Positions 24,664 to 32,838 of a stretch of 64,000 bases of DNA are shown piece by piece. The position numbers and the translations under genes were made by a program. The notes under the pieces are model-generated. The model worked only from the letters and a program-made list of their open reading frames with translations. It did no database searches and had not been told where the DNA came from. Source of the stretch: Sodaliphilus pleomorphus (lineage in GTDB: Bacteria; Bacteroidota; Bacteroidia; Bacteroidales; Muribaculaceae); NCBI RefSeq assembly GCF_009676955.1, contig NZ_CP045696.1:2177001-2241000 (forward strand), read 5' to 3'. The number at the start of each line of letters is the position of its first letter. Within the stretch, counting starts at the first letter, position 1.

Positions 24664-25517
24664 ATATAAGTCCGTTCACACCGCTGCATTTCCCCGAGGC
24701 AAACACCTCCGACGGGCTGCCATCGCGCTACGTACAAGTGTGGGCTCCGACTGACCACATCATGATACAGGTGATTGCAGGTAAGGGAGACGCCGCGCCC
24801 GCTGCCAGCCTCAACAACGCGCACACGGGTGCTTCGTTGAGCGCGATCGAGTTCATGAGGTGGGAGATGAACAGCGAGAAAGTGTTGTACTTCGCAGTTC
24901 TCACGGGCATGTCGTTCGGGCACTACACCGTTACGGTTGGCGACAAGACCAGCGACGAGTTCCGTATCACCGACGATGCCGCAGTGCTGGGCAAGACCAC
25001 GCTCATCCAGTACCGCTTCAAAGACAACAAGCAGCGCGAGGACGTGGTGTCGGTCATCGACAACTATATTTACTTCTTCGATTTCCGTGTGCCTGGCGGC
25101 TTCAAGGACAGCGGTTGGGGCTTCGGCGTGTCGAATGAGCAGTTCAACACGCAGCGCGAGGACTTGATAGAGTTGTATGCGAGCGATTACCTCACCAAGA
25201 CCTTCACGTTGGGCGGTGCACTTGGTGTGCCTGTATGGTACGGTGAGATGCTCAACAGGCTGCTTACATGCTCGTATGTGTACTTCAACGGGGTGCGTTA
25301 TGTGCGCAACGAGACCGAGGTGCCGAGCCTCAACACCCTCATTGACGGCTTAGACAGCTTCGTGTTTACGCAGGTGCTGCGCAAGGCACAGTTCATTAAC
25401 CCCACTATCGAGGATCTAAACCAGGCTGTAATACGTCGCATCGACGATGTGAATGCAGATAAGATTTACCGTAGTGCTGACATCAGTACAACAGAGAATA
25501 TTAACCGCGAAATATAA
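24660..25517 (+). CDS. Tail-tip associated structural protein
   Basis: 285 residues, overlapping the previous gene by four bases. Mostly beta-rich (Y-F-F-D-F-R-V-P-G-G-F, F-T-L-G-G-A-L-G-V-P-V-W-Y) with a helical end. It lies between the hub protein and the first fibre protein and probably connects them. No family recognised. Confidence 0.5.
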   Translation: MNISPFTPLHFPEANTSDGLPSRYVQVWAPTDHIMIQVIAGKGDAAPAASLNNAHTGASLSAIEFMRWEMNSEKVLYFAVLTGMSFGHYTVTVGDKTSDEFRITDDAAVLGKTTLIQYRFKDNKQREDVVSVIDNYIYFFDFRVPGGFKDSGWGFGVSNEQFNTQREDLIELYASDYLTKTFTLGGALGVPVWYGEMLNRLLTCSYVYFNGVRYVRNETEVPSLNTLIDGLDSFVFTQVLRKAQFINPTIEDLNQAVIRRIDDVNADKIYRSADISTTENINREI

Positions 25518-25523
25518 TTAATT

Positions 25524-26189
25524 ATGACTGAGCAGGAATTACAATCCGTCATCAATGCAGTGCTGTCGTCAATCAAGACGAACAGCAGGAGCATCGGGCA
25601 GCTGACAGGCGTGCAGACGTTGTCTGACAGCGATTGTTTTGAGGTTGCTGGAGGCAGGAAAATAGCCTATTCCGTGCTGCGAGACCTGATTTTTGCTGCT
25701 GCAAAGACGAAATTGGAGAACATGCAGACAGACATTGCCAACTCTGTGTTGCAGAGCGTTTCGTTCGACGCTAAGAGCAGTACGGCAACCTTGACCATCA
25801 AGCAGAAGGGCTACGATGCCATAACCGTGAGTGTGCCGATAGCAACAGACAGCCATAGCGGCATTATGACTGCTGCCGACAAGAATAAGCTCGACAATAT
25901 GTACAGCAAGCAAGAGATTGATGCCGCGGCTGATGAACTCAAAGAGCAAGTGGGCGACACTGTGAGTGGGGTGATAACGCGCATCAACAACCTCGCAACA
26001 GTGGTCAACGACAAGCAAGACAAGCTGGTAAGCGGCTATAATATCAAAACTGTTAACGGGCAGTCGCTGCTCGGCCAAGGAGATGTGTCAATTACGTCTG
26101 GAGGCGGAGGCGCAAACATCAAGGTTGTTGACAAAATGCCTGATGCTATCGAACCTGGAACAATTTATCTCATTAAATCGGAGGACTGA
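25524..26189 (+). CDS. Tail fibre-like protein
   Basis: 221 residues. N-terminal helices, a beta region, then S-G-I-M-T-A-A-D-K-N-K-L-D, a coiled-coil stretch, and Q-D-K-L-V-S-G-Y-N-I-K-T-V-N-G-Q-S-L-L-G-Q-G-D-V, both common modules of phage tail fibres and baseplate proteins. A glycine run (S-G-G-G-G-A) precedes the end. Likely a trimeric adaptor that carries the receptor-binding proteins encoded downstream. Confidence 0.7.
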   Translation: MTEQELQSVINAVLSSIKTNSRSIGQLTGVQTLSDSDCFEVAGGRKIAYSVLRDLIFAAAKTKLENMQTDIANSVLQSVSFDAKSSTATLTIKQKGYDAITVSVPIATDSHSGIMTAADKNKLDNMYSKQEIDAAADELKEQVGDTVSGVITRINNLATVVNDKQDKLVSGYNIKTVNGQSLLGQGDVSITSGGGGANIKVVDKMPDAIEPGTIYLIKSED

Positions 26190-26192
26190 AAT

Positions 26193-26426
26193 ATGAGCAA
26201 AATAAAACAATTAAACGTGGATGGTTACACCTATGACATTGGTATCAAAGAGGTGGCAAAGGTGGCCGACAATGGGTTCTACATTGCCGACAGCAACGAC
26301 AATGTGGCGCTCAAATATGACGAAAACGGGCTTGACGCGGCAAAAGTGAGTGAACATCTTAAATCTCTGCTGATGAGCAGCGGGGGAAATCCAAGTATTA
26401 ACTATGATATAGTAAGCGAAATATAA
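26193..26426 (+). CDS. Small tail-fibre-associated protein
   Basis: 77 residues. It carries a fibre-like motif (G-F-Y-I-A-D-S-N-D-N-V-A-L-K-Y-D-E-N-G-L-D-A-A-K-V), often seen at the ends of phage adhesins. A ribosome binding site (GGAGG, 12 bases upstream) is present. It stands two bases before the lectin-like protein. Possibly an adaptor or chaperone for that adhesin. Confidence 0.5.
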   Translation: MSKIKQLNVDGYTYDIGIKEVAKVADNGFYIADSNDNVALKYDENGLDAAKVSEHLKSLLMSSGGNPSINYDIVSEI

Positions 26427-26428
26427 TT

Positions 26429-27625
26429 ATGGCAGGATTAGCAATCATAAACAAGGATGCTGATTTTTCAGCAATCAATCTCGGCAAGGTGACACGTGGA
26501 GCCTTTGTAGACTATATCACCATCGACCAGTCCTACACCGACGGAGATGTGGTAAAGATAACAGGTGACTTCAACGGTAAGGCCTATCAAGCCATACGTG
26601 CGCTGACGCATCGTTACATGGGCAAGCGAACTGCTGATGGTGTTGAAACAATCATACAACTTGATGACACAAATTCAGCAAAGTTTCTTGATGGTTCAGA
26701 AGCACCAACTTCACAAAACGATGTGTTTGTCAAATTGCCTGTTTTCTACTATCATTCTGAAGAGACGAGCACTAATGTGTGGAAGATTGGGTTAAGCATG
26801 TCAAAGATTGGGTCGGATTGGATTAAGTTCGACGGGGACAAGCGTCTCATCGGTGCTTTCTTTACTGGCAATCAAGTGGTGAGCAGGAGCGGAGTGTCAA
26901 CGAGAGAATCTTTCCCACGAAATCAATTAGCTCAAAAGTTTGCTGCTCGTGGCACAGGTTTCGGTGGCATGGCTCTCACGTGGGCAAATGTGCTCAAGAT
27001 GTTGTGCTTATTTGCCTATGGCAAGCATCATTTTCAATCTGCAATAGGTTATGCAACTAACTATCAAGCTGGAGCAATGACTGGAGACACACTATCACTT
27101 GGAATGTCAGATTCTGCGGCTGATGCAAATGGTGCTCAAAATTTTATGGGAGTAGAAGGCTTGACAGTGCCAACATATGTTACTGATACGCTTAATGAGA
27201 CGGCGTCTAACAATCTATACACTAACAGAGACCTCGATGGCAGCGTTAAGACTTTTATCTATCCAACTTCAACATACCTCAACGACAAGGACGCTCCAAT
27301 TAAAAGGCTGTTGATTGGTCATGACGTCAACTTCACGCCAAGCGAAATTGACGATATACAGACAGTTGACGATGCCTCATTTTCGAAATACTGGCAGCAA
27401 GGTACAAGTGTGTATCAAACAGGAGGAACTTATGCTACGTCACAGTGGTGTTACCGTACAGGCATGTTATCAACAACAGAACAGTACACAAGAAGTGGAG
27501 CATTCAATGTGACTGGTAATCTATACAGCTCGTCTAACTCTAATGTAGGCACACGGCTGACATTTTTTGGAAAAATCAATATTATCAACAGCGTTGATAA
27601 TTTCAACGCATTAAAGGAGATATAA
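26429..27625 (+). CDS. Probable receptor-binding protein with C-type-lectin-like fold
   Basis: 398 residues. After an N-terminal docking part (A-I-N-L-G-K-V-T-R-G-A-F-V-D-Y) comes a region with the pattern of lectin-fold phage tropism proteins: L-I-G-A-F-F-T-G near 145, S-R-S-G-V-S-T-R-E-S-F-P-R-N, then A-R-G-T-G-F-G-G-M-A-L-T-W-A-N and a C-terminal Q-W-C-Y-R-T-G-M-L, N-V-G-T-R-L-T-F-F-G. The C-terminus is where such adhesins vary. The second half is clearly AT-richer than the tail genes before it, a sign of module exchange. No reverse transcriptase of a diversity-generating system is in the window. Confidence 0.55.
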   Translation: MAGLAIINKDADFSAINLGKVTRGAFVDYITIDQSYTDGDVVKITGDFNGKAYQAIRALTHRYMGKRTADGVETIIQLDDTNSAKFLDGSEAPTSQNDVFVKLPVFYYHSEETSTNVWKIGLSMSKIGSDWIKFDGDKRLIGAFFTGNQVVSRSGVSTRESFPRNQLAQKFAARGTGFGGMALTWANVLKMLCLFAYGKHHFQSAIGYATNYQAGAMTGDTLSLGMSDSAADANGAQNFMGVEGLTVPTYVTDTLNETASNNLYTNRDLDGSVKTFIYPTSTYLNDKDAPIKRLLIGHDVNFTPSEIDDIQTVDDASFSKYWQQGTSVYQTGGTYATSQWCYRTGMLSTTEQYTRSGAFNVTGNLYSSSNSNVGTRLTFFGKINIINSVDNFNALKEI

Positions 27626-27626
27626 T

Positions 27627-29219
27627 ATGGCAAAAATAATTAGGCTAAAAGGCAATGATGGAAAGGAGGCCTACCCGATTGGCATGCATCTTGGCAGCAA
27701 TTATAATGGCAATGTCAAAGGAGTATGGAGGGAACTTGCTCTGCTACCTATTGCTAACGGGGTAATCGACCAATCCACTGGTCACTTCGTGTTTCAAGAC
27801 GACGCGCCTGCTTGCAGCGATACGATGATAATTCCAGAATACCCAATTACAATGCACGTTAAGTTGCCGGACAATCTTCGCATGAATATGTATAGCGGCT
27901 ATCGTATTAATCTTCCAAACGATACAGACTCTTATTCTTACGAAAATGCTGTTACAGGCATCGCTAACGGCGCCTCTTTCACATTTCCTACTGGACCAGC
28001 AGGGAAAGATGGATATCCCGCGCAACCATGCATGTATAGGGCTGAATTTTATTATGGTAGTAACTACAACACTTATCCAAGCTATAATGACATTGAAAAT
28101 TTGATAAAAAATGGTGAAATCAAGATAATGTACTTCTCAAAGTCAGGCGACGTGTTTTCGCGTAACTACGAGCAAGAAAAGCTAATACGAGGTATATCAA
28201 TGAAATCAACCTCGTCGACTTCATCAACACGCCGGCATATCTTTGCTCATGCAAGTGACTTCCATGGTGATGTTTACCGGATGCGTGACTTCCTTGATTT
28301 TTGCGGCGCGTTTAATCATAATGGATATATAACACCAATTATCACTGGAGATACAGTTGCGCAGACAACGCACGATGGTTGGGCTTGGGCATTTAAAGAG
28401 CTATATAATTATGGCGGAAAATGGGCACTGACTACAGGTAATCATGATGTGTGCTATGGAGGCGATTTTAAAACTTTTCACGTAAATTTAAATGCTTGGC
28501 TCAAAAGGATAGGGGTTACTTTACCTTCCGGCATAGTTAATAATTCAGCCTCATATTATAGCATTACACTCGACAATACTGTTATTATATGTATTGACCA
28601 GTACGACAACCTTGCACGTTCGGGATATAACATCAGCCAAACGCAGGCGCAGTGGATTATTGACACGCTTAAAAATGTGCCGTCTGGTAATAACATACTG
28701 ATTGCGATGCATCAAATGGAAGTGCCAATTGACCCGATTGCAGGGAACACTGAGTTCTTTGAGCAAACGATGAAGTATGACGACAGTGCTAAAACAGAGC
28801 GGCTGCAAACTGGCGACTTGCTTACAAAGCTTATTGACGCATTTATAGGACGGACTACAACGGGTAACATTAGCGTAACAAATTTGAATGGGAGTAGCTA
28901 CACCATATCGGCAGACTTCTCAACCGCGAAGGGCACTTTTGTAGCGTTTTTGAGTGGTCACACGCATCGTGACCGCATCGGATATAACACAGGCACTACA
29001 CACAAGCAACTGCACATGAATATCTCATGCGCGTGTGCTGGTTATGCGTACCAACGAGACCTTCCGACGAACGGTGGGTGGGGTGCATCTCAAGATGTGT
29101 TTAACGTGTTCGCCATCAACAACGACACGAACGAGGTAGAAATAGTGCGTGTAGGGGCAACGTACAATGTTGGCAACACACGTCACCCATTTTACATGAA
29201 GGTTAAATTCAAGGACTAA
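27627..29219 (+). CDS. Tail-associated calcineurin-like metallophosphoesterase
   Basis: 530 residues. Residues 1-200 are a beta-rich fibre-like part with a short G-P-A-G-K-D-G-Y collagen-like stretch. Residues 205-450 hold all metallophosphoesterase motifs: D211-F-H213, G-D242, G-N-H-D (271-274), M-H362, G-H-T-H (444-447). Two metal ions would cleave phosphate esters or diesters. Encoded after the adhesin with a good ribosome binding site (AAAGGAGA), it is probably a virion enzyme acting on a phosphorylated surface polymer. The gene is AT-rich with unusual codon use for this prophage. Confidence 0.85.
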   Translation: MAKIIRLKGNDGKEAYPIGMHLGSNYNGNVKGVWRELALLPIANGVIDQSTGHFVFQDDAPACSDTMIIPEYPITMHVKLPDNLRMNMYSGYRINLPNDTDSYSYENAVTGIANGASFTFPTGPAGKDGYPAQPCMYRAEFYYGSNYNTYPSYNDIENLIKNGEIKIMYFSKSGDVFSRNYEQEKLIRGISMKSTSSTSSTRRHIFAHASDFHGDVYRMRDFLDFCGAFNHNGYITPIITGDTVAQTTHDGWAWAFKELYNYGGKWALTTGNHDVCYGGDFKTFHVNLNAWLKRIGVTLPSGIVNNSASYYSITLDNTVIICIDQYDNLARSGYNISQTQAQWIIDTLKNVPSGNNILIAMHQMEVPIDPIAGNTEFFEQTMKYDDSAKTERLQTGDLLTKLIDAFIGRTTTGNISVTNLNGSSYTISADFSTAKGTFVAFLSGHTHRDRIGYNTGTTHKQLHMNISCACAGYAYQRDLPTNGGWGASQDVFNVFAINNDTNEVEIVRVGATYNVGNTRHPFYMKVKFKD

Positions 29220-29273
29220 GTGATGATAAAAAATTAACTATTTAAGTAGTAAAAACAAAATATTGACTATAAA

Positions 29274-29822
29274 ATGAACATCGAAAACATAAGACGAGTG
29301 TTTTTCACGCTTTTCGGGGCCCTTGCTACCGCACTGGCACCTACTCTGCCATACGTGCTGCTGTGCACCGCAGCCGTGCTGGCCGACTGCCTCAGCGCCT
29401 TGATGCTCGCACGCAGGGCACGCAAGGTGCTGCCGAGGCTGACCAACCCCGACACGGCAAAACTCAAGTCGCACCACTTCGGAGAGACAATCGTGACGCT
29501 CATGGAGGTCTACGCCCTGCTTATTTTCGCTTACTACCTGCACATGTACGTCACCAGTTCGATGCCATTCGATGCGCTCAAGCTGAGCGCAGGGGGCGTG
29601 ATATTTTGGCAGGGTTGGTCCATCCTCGAGAACATGAGCAGCTGCAACGGCGCCCGATGGGCCAAGCTGCTGCAAAACGTCATGGTCGACAAGACAGCAA
29701 GGCACCTCGACATTGACCGCGACGAGCTCGAAGAGGTGCTCAACAGCCGCCGCTCAGGCGAAGACACAACCGCTGTTAACGAGGAGAGCGGGCCTCAGCA
29801 GCACAAACACAAACAATCATGA
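29274..29822 (+). CDS. Probable holin
   Basis: 182 residues. Membrane segments visible at about 8-45 (F-F-T-L-F-G-A-L-A-T-A-L-A-P-T-L-P-Y-V-L-L, probably two) and 75-115 (L-M-E-V-Y-A-L-L-I-F-A-Y-Y-L). The C-terminal third is hydrophilic and charged. It stands directly before, and overlaps by four bases, the endolysin gene, the classical holin-endolysin order. Holins form inner-membrane holes at the set lysis time. Confidence 0.75.
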   Translation: MNIENIRRVFFTLFGALATALAPTLPYVLLCTAAVLADCLSALMLARRARKVLPRLTNPDTAKLKSHHFGETIVTLMEVYALLIFAYYLHMYVTSSMPFDALKLSAGGVIFWQGWSILENMSSCNGARWAKLLQNVMVDKTARHLDIDRDELEEVLNSRRSGEDTTAVNEESGPQQHKHKQS

Positions 29823-30268
29823 AGTATTTCACCATGCGCGAACTCACGCGCAGCGCAACAGCAAAACGCCTCGGAATTAACAACGAGCCCACCGAGGCCG
29901 TCAAGGCCAACCTCACCGCCCTGGTCGAGCACATTCTCGACCCGTTGCGCGAGGCCTGGGGCGCGCCCATCATCGTGACCAGCGGCTACCGTAGCCCGCA
30001 GCTCAACAAGGCCGTGCACGGGGCTGCATCGAGCCAGCACGTAATCGGCCAGGCAGCCGACATCCACACCGTGAGCGACCGCCCGGAGGACAACCGCAAG
30101 CTGCTTGACCTCATCATTGAGCTTGGGTTGCCCTACGATCAGGTCATCAACGAGTACCCCGACCGCAAGGGAGGCCCCGACTGGATACACGTGTCATATG
30201 GACCCCGGAACCGCCGTAACCGCCTCACCTGCGTGCGCGGGAAGTACAAACCAGGACTTAATCCTTAG
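29819..30268 (+). CDS. M15-family peptidase endolysin
   Basis: 149 residues. A D-alanyl-D-alanine carboxypeptidase-like (M15) domain fills the protein: V-T-S-G-Y-R-S-P-Q-L-N, zinc ligands in S-S-Q-H-V-I-G-Q-A-A-D (His and Asp, about 71-79), and the third ligand in D-W-I-H-V-S. It cuts peptide cross-links of peptidoglycan during lysis. No signal peptide, so it depends on the holin encoded immediately upstream. Confidence 0.9.
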   Translation: MKYFTMRELTRSATAKRLGINNEPTEAVKANLTALVEHILDPLREAWGAPIIVTSGYRSPQLNKAVHGAASSQHVIGQAADIHTVSDRPEDNRKLLDLIIELGLPYDQVINEYPDRKGGPDWIHVSYGPRNRRNRLTCVRGKYKPGLNP

Positions 30269-30272
30269 TGCA

Positions 30273-30755
30273 ATGAAAGAGTACAACAGGAGGAAGCATG
30301 AAAGGCGTGCAGGCGTCACCGCCCTCATCATCGCAGCAGTTGCAACGCTGCTGCTCATGTGCTCGTGCAGGACGACCAGGGTGCTGGAGCAGGTGCCGGC
30401 ATACGTGCACGACACAACGACCGTATACCGCTACCAGGTGCGCCACGACACCCTGCACAGCTACACGCGCGACAGCGTGTACATGTACGTCAAAGGCGAC
30501 ACGGTGTACCACAACGCGGTGCGCTACATCGACAACTCGCGCGTGGTTTACCGCTGCGACACGGTGCACTCCAATCGTGTAGTAGAGCGACCTGTGACAA
30601 TCACCAAGACAGAGATTAAGGAGGTCGAGAAGCAGCTCACACGGTGGCAGCGCTTGAAGATGAACCTCGGCGGCTGGCTGCTTGCTGCTGTGGCACTGCT
30701 GCTCATAGGTGGTGGCGTGTACGGGATTTTGAAGGTCAAGAAGATTATCAGGTAG
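30273..30755 (+). CDS. Lipoprotein with C-terminal membrane anchor: candidate unimolecular spanin
   Basis: 160 residues from the ATG at 30273; the longer frame upstream overlaps the endolysin and lacks support. The N-terminus is basic, then hydrophobic, then L-L-L-M-C-S-C, a lipobox-like end (acylated Cys at about 30 or 32). The middle (about 45-115) is beta-rich with repeated H-D-T, D-S-V-Y and G-D-T-V-Y elements, then a short helix, then a transmembrane segment G-G-W-L-L-A-A-V-A-L-L-L-I-G-G-G-V-Y-G-I and a basic tail. An outer-membrane lipid plus an inner-membrane anchor is the architecture of u-spanins, which fuse the two membranes in the last lysis step. Confidence 0.6.
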   Translation: MKEYNRRKHERRAGVTALIIAAVATLLLMCSCRTTRVLEQVPAYVHDTTTVYRYQVRHDTLHSYTRDSVYMYVKGDTVYHNAVRYIDNSRVVYRCDTVHSNRVVERPVTITKTEIKEVEKQLTRWQRLKMNLGGWLLAAVALLLIGGGVYGILKVKKIIR

Positions 30756-30791
30756 TTTTTTCATAATAGTTGTTTAGGTTAATTAGATGAA

Positions 30792-30836
30792 GCGCTGCTT
30801 GCCCGTGAGGGTGGTCAGCGTTTTTTCTTTGTATCA
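30792..30836 (+). terminator. Terminator of the late/lysis transcript
   Basis: Outer arms CGCTG (30793-30797) and CAGCG (30826-30830), with an inner GCCC-GTGA-GGGT stem, followed by six T. It ends the tail-lysis unit. Confidence 0.75.
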
Positions 30837-30883
30837 CGGATGAATTTCCAATAAACGTTAAAAAGTAAATTTTCGCCAAAAAG

Positions 30884-30927
30884 TGTACCAAAATATTTGT
30901 ACAATTAAAAATAAAGGGCTATATTTG
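30884..30927 (+). promoter_or_regulatory. Consensus promoter with operator-like palindrome
   Basis: TTTG at 30896-30899, exactly 20 bases, then TATATTTG at 30920-30927. The -33 box lies inside the imperfect palindrome TGTACCAAAATATTTGTACA (30884-30903; 16 of 20 positions symmetric). It drives the accessory genes from 30970. Confidence 0.8.
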
Positions 30928-30969
30928 CAATGTAAGATTTAAGAATACTAACAACTAAAAACAACAGTT

Positions 30970-31908
30970 ATGAAAGCAATTACAAAAAACGGGAGTGAGT
31001 ATGAAGTAAGGTTTTGCGAGCCTACTCTGTACGACCTCGAGAGGGCGGCCAAACACGGCACCGGAAACTCATCTTACGTCCAGGCGAAGATGAAAATAGA
31101 TGGCATGTGGGACACGGTTTGGTTACGATATGCAAGGATTGGCGAGATGTGGATTCCAGTTGTCGAACTGGTGACGAAGAAAGAATATGAGGCTCTCGGG
31201 GTAAAATACGAGGGCAAAAGAAAGGTTGTCATCAGGCTTGACAAGGACTTCGCTGAGGAATATAAATCTCTCATCGAAGCGGGGATTGAAGCCGAGAGGG
31301 CAAAGGCTAACGCCTATGACTTCAGTGAGTTAATAATATTCGTCTACTGTGGTTCCCCCTCAATAAGTGGTTGGGACGTAGACGACAAAGAGGGTGGGGC
31401 TTTGGCATGTTTTAATGACGAAGCTCGCGAAATGTGTGACATGTTTGAAGCTGCATACGCAGCAAGCGAACATGAAGTTTATAAATACTTCGCGAGCAGG
31501 GACCAGCACGACTACAGGTGCGATTACACTGTTAAAAAAAGCGACATGCCAGCACTCCGGAGAATTGCTGAGCCAGTGCTCCGTCGCCGCGAGCAGCAAA
31601 GAGTTAGGAAAGCTAACATAGCCAACGGAGCTATTTACTTCAAGTGCGAGAGCCAGCAGCACGATGAAGATTTGACGAGCATAGCGCTGACGCGCCCCTG
31701 CCCGAAAGACGGCATTTTCGTGTTGACACACGAAATCAGCAAATCTGACTTTAATCGCATTAAGCGTTATGGTGTTTACTACGACGCCGAAACCCTTGAA
31801 GATTTCGACATGTTTTATTCTGACCCAGGCTGGCGGTTCAGCGCTGGCGCCATCGAAGAACTTGCAAAAGACCACCGCGTGTTTGTCGACAACAAGGAGG
31901 TCAAGTGA
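30970..31908 (+). CDS. Accessory prophage protein of unknown function
   Basis: 312 residues, first gene of the accessory block with its own consensus promoter. No membrane segment or signal peptide. It has a charged helical middle and several aromatic motifs (F-D-M-F-Y-S-D-P-G-W-R-F-S near the end). Not recognised. Its place between lysis genes and a small Xre regulator, under an operator-bearing promoter, suggests expression in the lysogen. Confidence 0.6.
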   Translation: MKAITKNGSEYEVRFCEPTLYDLERAAKHGTGNSSYVQAKMKIDGMWDTVWLRYARIGEMWIPVVELVTKKEYEALGVKYEGKRKVVIRLDKDFAEEYKSLIEAGIEAERAKANAYDFSELIIFVYCGSPSISGWDVDDKEGGALACFNDEAREMCDMFEAAYAASEHEVYKYFASRDQHDYRCDYTVKKSDMPALRRIAEPVLRRREQQRVRKANIANGAIYFKCESQQHDEDLTSIALTRPCPKDGIFVLTHEISKSDFNRIKRYGVYYDAETLEDFDMFYSDPGWRFSAGAIEELAKDHRVFVDNKEVK

Positions 31909-31962
31909 TTTAACAACTAATTGAAAATATTAAGCCCTCGACAACACGGTTAAGTCAACATT

Positions 31963-32349
31963 ATGACAGCAAAACAACTCATTGAAAATAATCAGATCTT
32001 GACCCTCGATAAGGCTCAAAGCCTCATCGGTAAAACTATCCTCGTAACCAACCCCGAGGACAGGGCTAACGAGCCCCTGGTGCGAGAGGTGGAGGTGAGC
32101 CTGGTCACCGCCTACGACCACTACTCCAAGGTGCTCATGCCACGGCTCTACGGCGACGACAAGGAGGGAGCAAAGTGCTATTACAACGATGTCATTAAAC
32201 CCAGGGAGCAAGAGCTGCGAGACACCTTCGTGCTCTACGACAGCAAGGGCAATGTAACTGCCCATTGCTACCCAGAAAACGATTGGTTCGACGTTCCTAC
32301 ATTCTGTGGCAGCGACGAGAACAGACCTATATATTACGTTGAGAAATGA
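31963..32349 (+). CDS. Accessory prophage protein of unknown function
   Basis: 128 residues, beginning L-I-E-N-N-Q-I-L-T-L-D-K-A-Q-S-L-I-G-K-T-I-L-V-T, with later Y-D-H-Y-S-K-V-L-M-P-R-L and three cysteines. It overlaps the following Xre regulator by four bases, so the two form a pair, in which this protein could be the partner of the regulator, as in toxin-antitoxin or repressor-cofactor pairs. That pairing is inferred from layout only. Confidence 0.55.
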   Translation: MTAKQLIENNQILTLDKAQSLIGKTILVTNPEDRANEPLVREVEVSLVTAYDHYSKVLMPRLYGDDKEGAKCYYNDVIKPREQELRDTFVLYDSKGNVTAHCYPENDWFDVPTFCGSDENRPIYYVEK

Positions 32350-32555
32350 AGATTAACGAAAAAATAAAATCGCTGCGCCTGGAGCGCGGCATGAGCATAC
32401 GTCAGCTGGCTGATGCCACGGGCGTTTCGAAAACAACGATAGTCAACATCGAGCAGGGGTACAACTCTGCCAGCATCGAGCTTGTACAGCGCCTGCTCGA
32501 CCATCTCGGATATGAATTAAGCATCACGACGAAAAGGGAGCGTCCTGCACAATAA
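32346..32555 (+). CDS. Xre-family HTH regulator
   Basis: 69 residues, a stand-alone HTH_3 domain: I-K-S-L-R-L-E-R-G-M-S-I-R-Q-L-A-D-A-T-G-V-S-K-T-T-I-V-N-I-E-Q-G, with S-I-E-L-V-Q-R-L-L-D-H-L-G as the last helix. Dimeric members of this family bind palindromes such as those at 30884-30903 and 32767-32786, which flank its operon on both sides. It is a good candidate for the regulator of the accessory genes. Confidence 0.8.
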   Translation: MKINEKIKSLRLERGMSIRQLADATGVSKTTIVNIEQGYNSASIELVQRLLDHLGYELSITTKRERPAQ

Positions 32556-32691
32556 AAAACCGCACTACTTTCACAAGCAGGGCGGCCGATGGAAAATATA
32601 TCCATTTTTATAGTTATGTATATTGTTAATGCTAAAGTAGTTGTTTGTCATTTCATTTCCAAATTAGTTCACGTATTTTAACGTTTTACAG

Positions 32692-32715
32692 CCCCCACTC
32701 GCGATGAGCAGGGGG
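32692..32715 (+). terminator. Hairpin after the Xre regulator
   Basis: Arms CCCCC (32692-32696) and GGGGG (32711-32715), with an inner CTC/GAG pairing, followed only by TTGTCTTG. It is a weak terminator. The surrounding gap 32556-32838 otherwise holds the promoter at 32767-32808 and a 30-codon frame at 32589-32681 that I do not accept as a gene. Confidence 0.45.
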
Positions 32716-32766
32716 TTGTCTTGTGAAGGCAACCACGAAAAAAAATGATTTTTCTTGAAAAAATCT

Positions 32767-32808
32767 TGTGCGCAAATTTGCGTACAAGGAAAATTTCACT
32801 TATCTTTG
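32767..32808 (+). promoter_or_regulatory. Consensus promoter and palindromic operator of the IbrA/B operon
   Basis: TTTG at 32777-32780, exactly 20 bases, then TATCTTTG at 32801-32808. The -33 box is centred in TGTGCGCAAATTTGCGTACA (32767-32786; 18 of 20 symmetric), so a bound repressor would block it. It drives genes 32839 to 38302. Confidence 0.85.
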
Positions 32809-32838
32809 TGATGTACAAATAACTTAACAAATTAAACT

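Noticed and set aside
26429..27625. Diversity-generating retroelement target
   Set aside because: The fold pattern fits, but no reverse transcriptase, template repeat or accessory gene is present in the window, so the claim cannot be made.
32589..32681. A 30-codon hydrophobic frame between the Xre regulator and the accessory operon
   Set aside because: It could be a small membrane peptide, but it has no ribosome binding site or clear promoter and AT-rich gaps give such frames by chance.
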